Positions 33,928 to 42,407 of a stretch of DNA of 64,000 nucleotides are shown piece after piece. The notes beneath the pieces are model-generated. The model was given only the letters and a program-made list of their open reading frames with translations, searched no databases and was not told where the DNA came from. A program made the translations under genes and the position numbers. Where the stretch lies: positions 62,001 to 126,000 of the forward strand of contig JBLXDM010000003.1 of NCBI GenBank assembly GCA_048264125.1. The letters run 5' to 3'. This DNA is from M1-B18 sp048264125. Its GTDB lineage: Bacteria; Bacillota; Clostridia; Peptostreptococcales; Natronincolaceae. The stretch's first letter is position 1. Each line of letters starts with the position of its first letter.

Positions 33928-35046
33928 CTATAGTCGAACAGCCTTCAAAAACCTCTGTCGATAATATCCGTCATCCATGTTGGAAATTATAACATTCTTG
34001 CCAGAGGAGGAGGCGTGTATAAATCTACCGTCACCTAAATAAATCCCTACGTGAGATACGGTCTTTACCACTCTGTTCACTGTATCGAAAAACACTAAAT
34101 CACCGGCAATTAACGAAGCTCTGTCAACTGTAGTGCCTATTGTGGCTTGATCACGTGAGCTTCGTGGCAGTGCTATTCCTCTTGCACTTAGATATTCGCT
34201 GTAATAAGTCTTAAATATATAGGTCGTAAAGCCTGAGCAGTCGAAGGAATTAGGCCCCGTTTGCCCATAGCTATATTTTCTGCCTAAATATTTCGAGGTT
34301 ATAGCCTCTAGTTCTGAAAAAACGCCTTCTCTCGTTCCTGATCTGTTTGCTGCCCTAGTGCTGGTAGCCAGTAGCTCTCCATCTGCCCCGTCAATCCAGC
34401 CTTCAGTAAAGTCCTCTAAAACTACATTTAGCCAACCATCCTGATAATCCTTTATATATACAATATCGTAGGGCCTTAGGCTTGCTAAAGCCGTACTGTT
34501 GAAATCCTTCAATTCCTTCAGGGTTGTTTCATTAATAATTATCCCCTCTGGGTAATTGGGGATAAGCTGAACATAATCCGAATGAACCCAGCCCTTAGTA
34601 CCATTGCTCAACAAAATTTCATACCATACATCCTCTTGATTGATTATGGTTGTTTTCTGATTTAGACTTAATTTGCTTACTATGCCTGCATCAGTTGAAG
34701 TTGCACTTCTAACATTAAGAACAGATACCGTAACCCTTCCGCTCTTAAGCTCAGATTTGACATTGTCTAAGGAAACCATATCCTTAATAATCCAACCTGT
34801 AATAGTACCCTTTATATCGCTTATACGGTACCATTCACCCTGAATCTCCTCTACCCATATCTTTGAGCCTATAGGCAGATTACCAATTTCCTCAGCTTCA
34901 AGGGTATTAGAAGCTCTTACTGCACACTGTTCTGTTATGATGGTACCACTGGATTCAACACCCGATGCATAAACAGAAGCTGCCAGAAATAACACAATTA
35001 CGGACACCAGCATCCATAAGCCTTTTCTCTTAACCACTTTTACCAT
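33928..35046 (-). CDS. Secreted C40 (NlpC/P60) peptidoglycan hydrolase with SH3 domains
   Basis: The roughly 372-residue protein has a signal peptide (VVKRKGLWMLVSVIVLFLAA, then ASVYA), two clear bacterial SH3 domains (about 40-95 and 100-160), a weaker SH3-like third region, and a C-terminal NlpC/P60 domain with catalytic Cys in FDCSGFTTYIF, His in SHVGIYLGDG and a third polar residue near FIHASS. Such enzymes cut the D-Glu-diaminopimelate bond of wall peptides. ATG 35046 sits close behind AGGTGGTG; GTG codons at 35049 and 35052 are alternatives. Confidence 0.9.
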   Translation of the reverse strand: MVKVVKRKGLWMLVSVIVLFLAASVYASGVESSGTIITEQCAVRASNTLEAEEIGNLPIGSKIWVEEIQGEWYRISDIKGTITGWIIKDMVSLDNVKSELKSGRVTVSVLNVRSATSTDAGIVSKLSLNQKTTIINQEDVWYEILLSNGTKGWVHSDYVQLIPNYPEGIIINETTLKELKDFNSTALASLRPYDIVYIKDYQDGWLNVVLEDFTEGWIDGADGELLATSTRAANRSGTREGVFSELEAITSKYLGRKYSYGQTGPNSFDCSGFTTYIFKTYYSEYLSARGIALPRSSRDQATIGTTVDRASLIAGDLVFFDTVNRVVKTVSHVGIYLGDGRFIHASSSGKNVIISNMDDGYYRQRFLKAVRL

Positions 35047-35251
35047 CACCACCTGATCTCATTTGTTATGCTATAACTAATTCGATATTTTTTTTAAAAT
35101 CCCTTTTTATTTGGGCAAATTTATCAAATAATGGTGAAGTATTTGTACTATATCATATGTAATTATGTAGATAAGACTCATATTTGCAGTCATTTATATA
35201 ATTTTTTGCAAAATATTTTTTCAATTTTTCACTAGGACAATTTTCAAACCA

Positions 35252-35284
35252 TAAAAAATACCGACAATTTTAATCATCGGTATT
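35252..35284 (-). terminator. Terminator of luxS
   Basis: AATACCGA (35257-35264) pairs with TCGGTATT (35277-35284). On the minus strand TTTT follows. It begins 8 bases after the luxS stop. Confidence 0.82.
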
Positions 35285-35291
35285 GAGAATG

Positions 35292-35735
35292 CTATTTATT
35301 TTGAAGCTTTTCTAAAACCTCTCTTGCATATTCCTTTGCACCAAATAATGACATATCCCTATAATTTCCGCATTGGACGGGATTTAAAGCGGGTATTTCT
35401 GTAGAAGCTAATACCTTAATAAGGACTTTTACAAGTGCCTCTTCAATTTCTTCTATAGAATTATCACCAACCTTTATGAGATAGAAGCCCGTTCTGCACC
35501 CCATAGGTGATAGATCAACAATATCCTCCAGCTCTTCTCTGAAATAGCCTGCCATCAAATGCTCCAATGCATGTATTGCACCTGTGGGCATAGCCTCGAG
35601 ATTGGGCTGAGTAAACCTCAAGTCAAATTTCGATATCAGATCTCCCTTAGGGGTGGTAATAGTTCCACATTTTCTTACAAAGGGCGCCTTCACCTTCGTG
35701 TGATCCATTGTAAAGCTTTCCACAACAATCTTCAT
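35292..35735 (-). CDS. luxS: S-ribosylhomocysteine lyase
   Basis: The 147-residue enzyme splits S-ribosylhomocysteine to homocysteine and the autoinducer-2 precursor. The iron ligands are His and His of HALEHLMAGY and the Cys of PVQCGNYRDMS; SPMGCRTGFY holds the catalytic Cys. Motifs and length are standard. It is a single-gene unit between the NlpC/P60 gene and the two-component system. Confidence 0.95.
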   Translation of the reverse strand: MKIVVESFTMDHTKVKAPFVRKCGTITTPKGDLISKFDLRFTQPNLEAMPTGAIHALEHLMAGYFREELEDIVDLSPMGCRTGFYLIKVGDNSIEEIEEALVKVLIKVLASTEIPALNPVQCGNYRDMSLFGAKEYAREVLEKLQNK

Positions 35736-35788
35736 ATATGCTCCTCCTTTATAATTTTCATCATTACTAAATCGCTCTTTCCCTTATA

Positions 35789-37144
35789 TTATAACTTACC
35801 TAGGGCATGCTTTTCCATTCTATAAATTAAAGTATGTCTGCTTATTCCCAACAGCCTTGCCGCCTTTGTCTGATTATTCTCAGTTCGCTGAAGCGCCTGC
35901 ATTATAAGATCCTTTTCCAGCTCATCAAGGTTAATGCCTTCCTCCGGCAGCTGATAGCTATTGTTTATTTCCTCCTTCAAAAGAAGCTCCCTTGGCAAAT
36001 CACTTGACCTGATCACCTCTTCATTGGATAATATCACCATTCTTTCAATTACATTTTGTAGTTCGCGAATATTACCCCTCCATGGATATTCAATCAGCTT
36101 ATCCATAGCCACCTTTTGAAGGGTGATCCTTCCTCTGCCGATTTCATTGGCGTAAAGCCTTAAAAAATAGTCCGCCAGCATCGGTATATCTTCTTTCCGC
36201 TCCCTGAGGGGTGGAATTTGTACAGGAATAACATTTAATCTGTAGTACAAATCCTCTCTAAAGATGCCCTCCTCCACCATAGCTAATAAATCTCTGTTGG
36301 TGGCAGCAATTATCCTGACATCCACCTTTATAGGTTCAGCTCCTCCGATCCTGTCTATCTCCTTCTCCTGCAGGACCCTCAGCAGCTTAACCTGAAGCTG
36401 CAGGGGCAGCTCCCCCACCTCATCTAGAAAGACGGTTCCACCATTGGCCCGCTCAACTCTGCCTATTTTTCTAGAGGAGGCACCTGTAAAGGCTCCCTTT
36501 TCATAGCCAAAGAGCTCACTTTCTATTAGCTTTTCAGGTATTGCACCACAGTTTATCTTAATATAGGGTTTATTTTTTCTGTTGCTATTATAATGAACCG
36601 CATTTGCAACTAGCTCCTTACCGGTTCCGCTCTCACCTAAGATCAAAACCGTAGCATTGGTTCTTGCTACTCTATTAACCGTCTCCAGTATTTTCATCAG
36701 TCCCTGGCTTTTACCGATGATGGGCTTTCCTAAGCTCCTCTCAAGCTCCTCACGAAGATAGCTTACCTCCTCCTTCAGCTCGCCATAGCCCAGTGCCTTT
36801 TCAATTGTAATCATAAGCTCATCAATATCAAAGGGCTTTGATATATAATCCATAGCTCCCAGCTTCATTGCCTCAATTGCGCTTTCTACTGTTCCGTGGG
36901 CGGTTATCATGATAATTGGCGTTGTTTCCTTAATCTCCTTCATTTTAGTAAGGGCAGTAATGCCATCCATATCCGGCATTTTCAGATCCATAATGACCAG
37001 ATGCGGCTCCTTCTCCCTGTAATGCTCAAGAGCCTCAAGCCCAGTGGAAGCCTCCAGAATGGTATAATCCTCGCCCTCCAGAGCTTTTTTTATAGCCCAT
37101 CTCATATTCCTTTCATCATCTGCCACAAGTATTCTTTTATTCAT
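35789..37144 (-). CDS. NtrC-family sigma-54-dependent response regulator
   Basis: The 451-residue protein has a receiver domain (phospho-acceptor Asp53 in VIMDLKMPDMDG), an AAA+ domain with Walker A GESGTGKE and the sigma-54-contact loop ELFGYEKGAFTGA, and a Fis-type HTH at the C-terminus (NNQTKAARLLGISRHTLIYRM). It should activate sigma-54 promoters when phosphorylated by the histidine kinase encoded 31 bases upstream. I did not find an obvious TGGCAC-N5-TTGC promoter in the window, so targets are elsewhere. Confidence 0.93.
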   Translation of the reverse strand: MNKRILVADDERNMRWAIKKALEGEDYTILEASTGLEALEHYREKEPHLVIMDLKMPDMDGITALTKMKEIKETTPIIMITAHGTVESAIEAMKLGAMDYISKPFDIDELMITIEKALGYGELKEEVSYLREELERSLGKPIIGKSQGLMKILETVNRVARTNATVLILGESGTGKELVANAVHYNSNRKNKPYIKINCGAIPEKLIESELFGYEKGAFTGASSRKIGRVERANGGTVFLDEVGELPLQLQVKLLRVLQEKEIDRIGGAEPIKVDVRIIAATNRDLLAMVEEGIFREDLYYRLNVIPVQIPPLRERKEDIPMLADYFLRLYANEIGRGRITLQKVAMDKLIEYPWRGNIRELQNVIERMVILSNEEVIRSSDLPRELLLKEEINNSYQLPEEGINLDELEKDLIMQALQRTENNQTKAARLLGISRHTLIYRMEKHALGKL

Positions 37145-37175
37145 ACGAATATTATCCTCCTAAAAATCATATGGA

Positions 37176-38558
37176 TTACGCCTTGATATGTCTAGGTAAA
37201 AGCACTTTTATCGTTGTTCCCTTTTTGACTTCGCTTTCGATTTCTATTTTCCCCCTATGCTCCTCAACTATTCTATAGGTTATGGATAAACCAAGGCCCG
37301 TGCCTGCTGCCTTTGTTGTATAGAAGGGATCAAAAATTTTCTTCTGTATTTCCTTGGAAATACCCTCTCCATCGTCCTTAAAGCTTATAGCTACCCAACC
37401 GTCATCGATAGCTACAAGCTCTACAAACAAATTTCCTCCGTTTTTCATGGCTTGTAGACCATTTAAAATGATATTTATAAAGGCTTGCTTCAGCTTATCC
37501 GTATCACCATCGATATCATAGTCCTCAGGAGCACTTAAGGAAATATGAAATAAATCCCGATCCTGAGACCTACTAGCCATATTTACCAGCTCCGACAACA
37601 GCTGTCTAATATTGATCCTTTTAATGTCATAACGGTAGGGCTTAGCAAAATCCAGCAGCTCCTTAATTACCTTATTTGCTCGGTTTATCTCATCATTGAT
37701 TATTGTCAGACTTTCCTTAAGCTCCTCATCCTTTACATCTCTTCCTATGGCCTGACTTATTGTCTTTATAATCCCTAGTGGGTTTCTTATTTCATGAGCA
37801 ACACTTGACGCCATCTGCCCGATGGCTGAAAGACCTTCACTTCTTCTCAATTGCTCCTGCAGCTGCTTTAGGCCAGTAATATCCTGCAGCACAACAACTA
37901 CCCCCTCTGTTATCCCATCAATATTTCTTAAGGGATGCAACAGAACAAAGAGATCAACCGCCTCTTCCCCGGTATTATATATACATTCCCTGCTATAGCT
38001 GCTTCTTTTTCCATTCAATATATCCTCAGCCATCAATAACAGCTCTGAATTGGACAAAAAATCCATGGCCTTAGTATCGGCCACAAACAAATGAAGGGCC
38101 TTTTTATTTATTGTAGTTATTTTATTATTACTGTCTATAGATAATATTCCGCTATCAATGCTATCTAAAACATTATGGGTATAGTTCTCCATATCTGCCA
38201 ATTCTGCAATCTTCATTTCCAGCAGCACTCTTTTCCTGTAATCACCCTCCACCAAAAATCCCGTTATCATACCGACCACCATGAACATCCCTGCCTCAAA
38301 AAATTGATTTAAGACCTCTAGGCTTATCTCACCAAAGTAAAATAGCATATGGGGTGAATATAGAAGCACCACAGCCAGAGATGCAAAAAAGCCCCCCTTC
38401 ATTCTAAATCTGAAGGCTGCAATAATTATAGGCAGATAGTAAAGCCTGCGGTAAAAATCATGCAGAGGCCATCCGACCGATCGAGTTGTATAGTGTAGAA
38501 GGGTTATTGCCAAAATAAGTCCAATGACAATACCCAGGGAGGCTTTTTTCTTACTCAA
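37176..38558 (-). CDS. Membrane PAS-domain sensor histidine kinase
   Basis: The roughly 460-residue kinase has four hydrophobic segments in the first 110 residues, a PAS domain (about 125-230), the dimerisation/phospho-acceptor motif SSVAHEIRNPLGIIKT and an ATPase domain (AFINIILNGLQAM, DDGEGISKEIQKK, TKAAGTGLGLSI). It is the probable partner of the NtrC-type regulator. The start appears to be TTG 38558, 5 bases after AAGGTGA and overlapping the stop of the zinc-ribbon gene by 8 bases; a GTG at 38588 would need a 38-base overlap. Confidence 0.9.
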   Translation of the reverse strand: MSKKKASLGIVIGLILAITLLHYTTRSVGWPLHDFYRRLYYLPIIIAAFRFRMKGGFFASLAVVLLYSPHMLFYFGEISLEVLNQFFEAGMFMVVGMITGFLVEGDYRKRVLLEMKIAELADMENYTHNVLDSIDSGILSIDSNNKITTINKKALHLFVADTKAMDFLSNSELLLMAEDILNGKRSSYSRECIYNTGEEAVDLFVLLHPLRNIDGITEGVVVVLQDITGLKQLQEQLRRSEGLSAIGQMASSVAHEIRNPLGIIKTISQAIGRDVKDEELKESLTIINDEINRANKVIKELLDFAKPYRYDIKRINIRQLLSELVNMASRSQDRDLFHISLSAPEDYDIDGDTDKLKQAFINIILNGLQAMKNGGNLFVELVAIDDGWVAISFKDDGEGISKEIQKKIFDPFYTTKAAGTGLGLSITYRIVEEHRGKIEIESEVKKGTTIKVLLPRHIKA

Positions 38559-38745
38559 TTGAATCACCTTTTCTTTTTGTAGTACCACAGTAGGGACAAT
38601 ATCTCCAGTTTTGACGAATTTCCTTTCGGCATTCAGGGCATTCCCCTGAAGCTATGCCTTCATTTTGCTTTATATTTAATTTAAAGAATTTCATCAATAT
38701 AATATATATTATCACAAATATTGTAATACATGCGAATATAGGCAT
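38551..38745 (-). CDS. Small membrane protein with C-terminal zinc ribbon
   Basis: The 64-residue protein has an N-terminal membrane helix (IFACITIFVIIYIILMKFF) and a zinc ribbon with paired CPEC and CPYC motifs. It precedes and is coupled to the histidine kinase gene. It could be a membrane adaptor for the two-component system, but that is only inferred from position. ATG 38745 has AAAGGTGG 5 bases upstream. Confidence 0.7.
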   Translation of the reverse strand: MPIFACITIFVIIYIILMKFFKLNIKQNEGIASGECPECRKEIRQNWRYCPYCGTTKRKGDSIE

Positions 38746-38816
38746 ATTATCCACCTTTTTCCTTTTGATGTGATGAGAGACCTGCGAGTTGCCATTTGCC
38801 TATGTGTTAAAGCCAC

Positions 38817-38846
38817 CATATACTGTAGCATATGCTACAGTATATG
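38817..38846. promoter_or_regulatory. 30-bp perfect palindrome, candidate operator
   Basis: The 30 bases starting CATATACTGTAGCAT are exactly self-complementary with no loop (centre between 38831 and 38832). On the minus strand TTGACT (38848-38853) lies next to it, about 100 bases before the zinc-ribbon gene. A perfect dyad without loop and without U-tract suits a protein-binding operator better than a terminator. Confidence 0.5.
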
Positions 38847-38879
38847 CAGTCAACACCTAAGTCATCAAATTCCATGCTC

Positions 38880-39005
38880 TTACTTATTGGCCCCCTTTTT
38901 TTCCTGATGCTTTTTCATATCACAGCAGTCAAGCCTTTGGGAACTGAAGCTTTTTTTATTGGATTCCTCAATAGCCTTTAGAAGCTTTTTAAACCATTCC
39001 TTCAA
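38880..39005 (-). CDS. LDCC-motif putative metal-binding micro-protein
   Basis: The frame encodes 41 residues, starting LKEWFKKLLKAIEESNKKSF and ending with QRLDCCDMKKHQEKKG. The RLDCCD motif and the short amphipathic helix before it match the LDCC-motif putative metal-binding family of Clostridia that I recall from current annotation. The start is TTG 39005 behind AAAGGAGATGAGG. It lies between the exonuclease operon terminator and the palindrome. Function unknown; the Cys pair suggests metal binding. Confidence 0.75.
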   Translation of the reverse strand: MKEWFKKLLKAIEESNKKSFSSQRLDCCDMKKHQEKKGANK

Positions 39006-39069
39006 ATCCTCATCTCCTTTACTTTTTCACTTCTACTCATATATTGTGCAAGTATTATGCCAAAAGCTA

Positions 39070-39117
39070 TAAAAACAAATACCACAGCTCACCAAAATCC
39101 GGCAAGCTGTGGTATTT
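39070..39117 (-). terminator. Terminator of the exonuclease operon
   Basis: AAATACCACAGCT (39077-39089) pairs perfectly with AGCTGTGGTATTT (39105-39117). On the minus strand TGTTTTTATA follows. It begins 4 bases after the stop of the 88-residue gene. Confidence 0.88.
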
Positions 39118-39121
39118 GCGT

Positions 39122-39388
39122 TTAGTGCTTTGCAATAACCCTATTCTCAATATAGTCAACAATCTCTCTTCGTTCGTCATCTGTAAATTCAAATCCATGA
39201 ACATTCATGCCATTATCCAGCAGCTCCAGATAATCTAGCCTTAAGTCGCCAAATTGTCTATAGACAGCTTGAATTTCAGGCTCTACAAGCTCCCATCTAT
39301 CTGCAATATTATCCTCAAATTCAACATCTAAAATGACATCGATTAGACCCTGATTATAATGGACCTCCTTGACATTCGTTATTTTCAT
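39122..39388 (-). CDS. Uncharacterised 88-residue acidic protein
   Basis: I do not recognise this protein (MKITNVKEVHYNQGLIDVIL...). It is acidic, has no membrane segment or Cys, and reads as a small alpha/beta fold. It overlaps the 3' end of the exonuclease gene by 35 bases in another frame, implying coupled expression. ATG 39388 lies 11 bases from GGGGAG; a GTG at 39400 is less likely. Confidence 0.65.
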   Translation of the reverse strand: MKITNVKEVHYNQGLIDVILDVEFEDNIADRWELVEPEIQAVYRQFGDLRLDYLELLDNGMNVHGFEFTDDERREIVDYIENRVIAKH

Positions 39389-40016
39389 TTGTGGCTTCAC
39401 TCCCCATTAATGATTTTTCTTCTGTATGATCCTCTTGATTTATATCATCCAGCTTGATAATCCTCAGGATTTTAGCAGTATATTCAGCATCATTAAGTGC
39501 CTTATGAAGCTTATTATTCATTGATATTTCAAAAATTTCAAGGGCTCTTTTTAAACCCAGCTGCTGTCCCATCGGCTGTCTCAGATACTTCATAGTGCTT
39601 TTTTGTATGTCTTTAAAGGCCTTAATCCACTGGGAATCGATCTTAAAATAGCTGCAATTTCTCTTCAATTCATTAATATCATCAGCACCCCAGGAGCATA
39701 ATATGTATTCCTCGTCCTCAACAATCCATTCTCTAAAGAGGGCTATAGCCTCATGTATTGGAACTCCTCCCTCTATATCCTCCAATGTAATACGAGTCTT
39801 ACTTTTCACCTTTGGATGCAGCTTCAAATATAGAGTGGGCTTAACAAATTGCTGAAAGGTACCTTCTATTTCAAGCTCCTCGTTTACCTTTACAGCTCCT
39901 ATCTCAATTATCTCCTGTGGACACATGGGATTTGTATTTCCCCTTTTCAGTTGCTTAGTCCTTCTGTCTATTTTGTATGGTGCGTTAAACTCTAAATCAA
40001 AGATTATATACTTCAA
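39354..40016 (-). CDS. DEDDh-type 3'-5' exonuclease (KapD/Exo-like)
   Basis: The roughly 220-residue protein has ExoI FDLEFN (Asp and Glu), ExoII around CSWGADDINELKRN and ExoIII HKALNDAEYTAKI with the His and Asp of the DEDDh class. Relatives include KapD and other ERI-1-like nucleases. It may trim RNA or DNA ends. The start appears to be TTG 40016, 5 bases after GGGTGA, which yields the usual MKYIIFDLEFN; GTG or TTG codons up to 40031 are alternatives. Confidence 0.85.
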   Translation of the reverse strand: MKYIIFDLEFNAPYKIDRRTKQLKRGNTNPMCPQEIIEIGAVKVNEELEIEGTFQQFVKPTLYLKLHPKVKSKTRITLEDIEGGVPIHEAIALFREWIVEDEEYILCSWGADDINELKRNCSYFKIDSQWIKAFKDIQKSTMKYLRQPMGQQLGLKRALEIFEISMNNKLHKALNDAEYTAKILRIIKLDDINQEDHTEEKSLMGSEATNENNECQGGPL

Positions 40017-40161
40017 CCACTTCACCCGCAATCTCTGTTTATTGATGTTCTATTATTATTTTCCTTATTCGGTTTATATATTATAGAAAGTATATTTACT
40101 TTATATTGCTTATTATAAACTATTATGCAATTAATGGGGACACATTTACTAAATTTTATCA

Positions 40162-40215
40162 ATAAAAATACCCTTCTATATGAATATCCCGAAGGAATTC
40201 ACATAAAAGGGCATT
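40162..40215 (-). terminator. Terminator of yebC
   Basis: A long imperfect stem (AATGCCCTT...GAATTCC, tetraloop TTCG, then GGATATTC...AAGGGTATT on the minus strand) is followed by TTTATTG. It lies just beyond the yebC stop codon. Confidence 0.8.
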
Positions 40216-40222
40216 CTTTTCT

Positions 40223-40945
40223 CTACTCTACCTCATCCCAATTGTGATGAACCTCTTGAACATCGTCAAAATCCTCAAGCATGTCAATCATTCGCTTCAT
40301 CTTTTTGATGTCCTCTGCATTTGTAAGTGCAACTGAGGTTTGTGGGATGTAAGTGATATCTGCGCTAAAGAATTCGTAGCCCTTCTCCAGCAACGCATCC
40401 TTAACGCCGGTAAAATCCTCTGGTGAGGTTAACACCACATAAGCCTCCTCCTCTACAACGAAGTCCTCTGCTCCGGCCTCTATAGCAGCCATAGTCAGCT
40501 CGTCTTCATCAATAGCATCGGTTTTTTCTATAACCATTTGACCTTTTCTGTCAAACATGAAGGATACACAGCCTGAGGTTCCCAAATTTCCGCCATTTTT
40601 ATCAAAGGCATATCTTACGTCTCCTGCTGTTCTATTTCTGTTGTCTGAAAGGGCCTCTACAATTACTGCTACGCCATTTGGTCCATAGCCTTCATATGTA
40701 ATGGTTTCGAAGTCATTTCCTCCCAGCTCCCCGGTTCCCTTCTTTACAGCACGGTCTATATTATCATTAGGCATATTCTGTGCCTTAGCCTTATCTATAG
40801 CATTTTTTAGGTTTGCGTTGTAGACAGGATCTCCACCGCCTTCTCTAGCTGCTACCGTTATAAGCCTTGCCAGCTTTGTGTAAATCTTAGCCTTCTTTGC
40901 GTCCTGCTTACCTTTTCTATCAATAATATTACCGATACGTCCCAT
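40223..40945 (-). CDS. YebC/PmpR family protein
   Basis: The 240-residue protein has the family start MGRIGNIIDRKGKQDAKKAK and NPxYNxxLKxAI-like region (DPVYNANLKNAIDKAKAQNM), then YEGYGPNGVAVIVEALSDNRNRT. YebC proteins bind DNA or the ribosome; recent work links some to translation of proline stretches. It is a single-gene unit with its own promoter (41041-41069), leader hairpin and terminator. Confidence 0.95.
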   Translation of the reverse strand: MGRIGNIIDRKGKQDAKKAKIYTKLARLITVAAREGGGDPVYNANLKNAIDKAKAQNMPNDNIDRAVKKGTGELGGNDFETITYEGYGPNGVAVIVEALSDNRNRTAGDVRYAFDKNGGNLGTSGCVSFMFDRKGQMVIEKTDAIDEDELTMAAIEAGAEDFVVEEEAYVVLTSPEDFTGVKDALLEKGYEFFSADITYIPQTSVALTNAEDIKKMKRMIDMLEDFDDVQEVHHNWDEVE

Positions 40946-40985
40946 AAAATCCTCTCCTTAAATAGAATACTCCCTTAACCTTCAT

Positions 40986-41019
40986 ATGCCTGGGAATTGT
41001 CAAACAATTCACCAGGCAT
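40986..41019 (-). promoter_or_regulatory. Strong hairpin in the yebC leader
   Basis: ATGCCTGG (40986-40993) pairs with CCAGGCAT (41012-41019), and AATTGT (40995-41000) with ACAATT (41004-41009) around loop CAA. No T-run follows on either strand, so it does not look like a terminator. It lies between the yebC promoter and the coding region. Confidence 0.6.
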
Positions 41020-41040
41020 GGGATTGAAAATTGCATATAT

Positions 41041-41069
41041 ATTTTAGCACAGATAGTTCAATACTGCAA
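41041..41069 (-). promoter_or_regulatory. Promoter of yebC
   Basis: On the minus strand TTGCAG (41064-41069), 17 bases and TAAAAT (41041-41046). It begins directly at the nadE stop codon. Confidence 0.6.
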
Positions 41070-41822
41070 TTACTTATATTCGGGGTAAGGAGGCATCACT
41101 CTTTTATGCTCAGAAATCCTATGCAGCCTTTCTATTATATCCATGTCCTTTTGCGGTATGTCCTTCCCCTCCAGATAGGCATCTATTAGCGCATAGGTGG
41201 TGCCCATTTCAGCCTCATCCGTCTGACCCTCCCATAGGCCTGCCGTTGGAGGTCTGTCGATTATTTGCTGAGGAACGCCTAGAGCCTTGGCCCATTCATA
41301 TACCTCATATTTTTTAAGGGTTGATATTGGCAGAATATCCACACCACCATCACCATATTTGGTGAAATAGCCAGTATATACCTCTGCAGCATTATCAGTA
41401 CCCGCAACCAAATACCCTAAATTGTTGGCAATGGTGTATAATGTACTCATTCTCAACCTAGCCCTTAGGTTTGCATCCGCTATCCTCAGACTGCTTTCCT
41501 GATACAGTCCTGCCGCCTTCAGCTGATTGTTTACTGTATCTAATAGCTGTCCCTGTACATTTCCTAAGTCTACCTCAATATGCTTTATACCTGCCTTTTC
41601 TGCTACAGCCTTACCGTCCTCTAAATCCTTACTATTGCTTTTGATGGGTATAAGAACCCCCAGAGAATTGTCGGGGCAGGCTCTTTTTATTAAGTTAGCC
41701 ACTACTGCCGAATCTATTCCTCCTGAAATTCCCACAAGTATTCCCTTTGTGCCGGACTCCTTCACCTGCTGCTGAAGCCATGCCACTGCCATTTCTATTT
41801 TCTTTTCCACCGTCAAGGACAA
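41070..41822 (-). CDS. nadE: NH3-dependent NAD+ synthetase
   Basis: The 250-residue enzyme amidates nicotinate adenine dinucleotide using ATP and ammonia. It has the PP-loop LVGISGGIDSAVVANL, GTDNAAEVYTGYFTKYGDGG and the C-terminal ADEAEMGTTY-like segment (QTDEAEMGTTYALID). No glutaminase domain is present. TTG 41822 with AGGGGA 9 bases upstream gives the usual length; starts up to 41924 would add a non-conserved leader. Confidence 0.93.
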   Translation of the reverse strand: MSLTVEKKIEMAVAWLQQQVKESGTKGILVGISGGIDSAVVANLIKRACPDNSLGVLIPIKSNSKDLEDGKAVAEKAGIKHIEVDLGNVQGQLLDTVNNQLKAAGLYQESSLRIADANLRARLRMSTLYTIANNLGYLVAGTDNAAEVYTGYFTKYGDGGVDILPISTLKKYEVYEWAKALGVPQQIIDRPPTAGLWEGQTDEAEMGTTYALIDAYLEGKDIPQKDMDIIERLHRISEHKRVMPPYPEYK

Positions 41823-42044
41823 TGTAATGCATCCCCTTTCGTTTATATATTTGAATATTATATCATATTTTTCCAATATGTAATCCATAAATGTATAATT
41901 ATTAGGAGAAAAGAATAGTCTCATTTAAAATCTACTGAATCGTTGTATACAGTCATCAGGGTATATTTATGCTGAGGATTTACAGGTATAGTTTTAACCA
42001 TTAAGGCTAAAATTAATTCTAATGATTAGATGAGGTGAATGATG

Positions 42045-42407
42045 ATGAATTCAAAGCATTGGTTAAAGATTGCTGCTATTGGCATATCCGCCGGTATAAT
42101 TAACGGCTTATTCGGCGCAGGCGGAGGTACGGTTGTAGTACCGGCACTCACCTGCTTTTTTGGTGTCCGCCAGCATAAGGCCCATGCCACCGCTATTTCT
42201 ATTATCTTTCCCTTCGCCCTTATAAGCAGCTTTGTATATTATCGGTATGGCTTTACTGAGCTTAATACAGCCTTAAAGATAACCCTCGGGGGCATTGTAG
42301 GCAGCTACATCGGCTCCAAATCCTTAAGCAGATTTTCAGCCAAGCATTTGAGACGAATTTTCGGTATATTCATGCTGTTGGCAGCTATTCGGCTGGTGTT
42401 CTCATGA
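42045..42407 (+). CDS. TauE/SafE-family membrane protein, N-terminal half-size unit
   Basis: The 120-residue protein has the TauE/SafE repeat features AGIINGLFGAGGGTVVVPAL and AHATAISIIFPFALISS, then GGIVGSYIGSKSL and FGIFMLLAAIRLVF, that is, half of the normal eight-helix transporter. Three ATG codons in a row follow GAGGTGA; the third (42045) is best spaced. Its stop overlaps the start of the next gene, also a half-size TauE unit. Together they could form one sulfonate/organic-anion exporter. Confidence 0.85.
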   Translation: MNSKHWLKIAAIGISAGIINGLFGAGGGTVVVPALTCFFGVRQHKAHATAISIIFPFALISSFVYYRYGFTELNTALKITLGGIVGSYIGSKSLSRFSAKHLRRIFGIFMLLAAIRLVFS

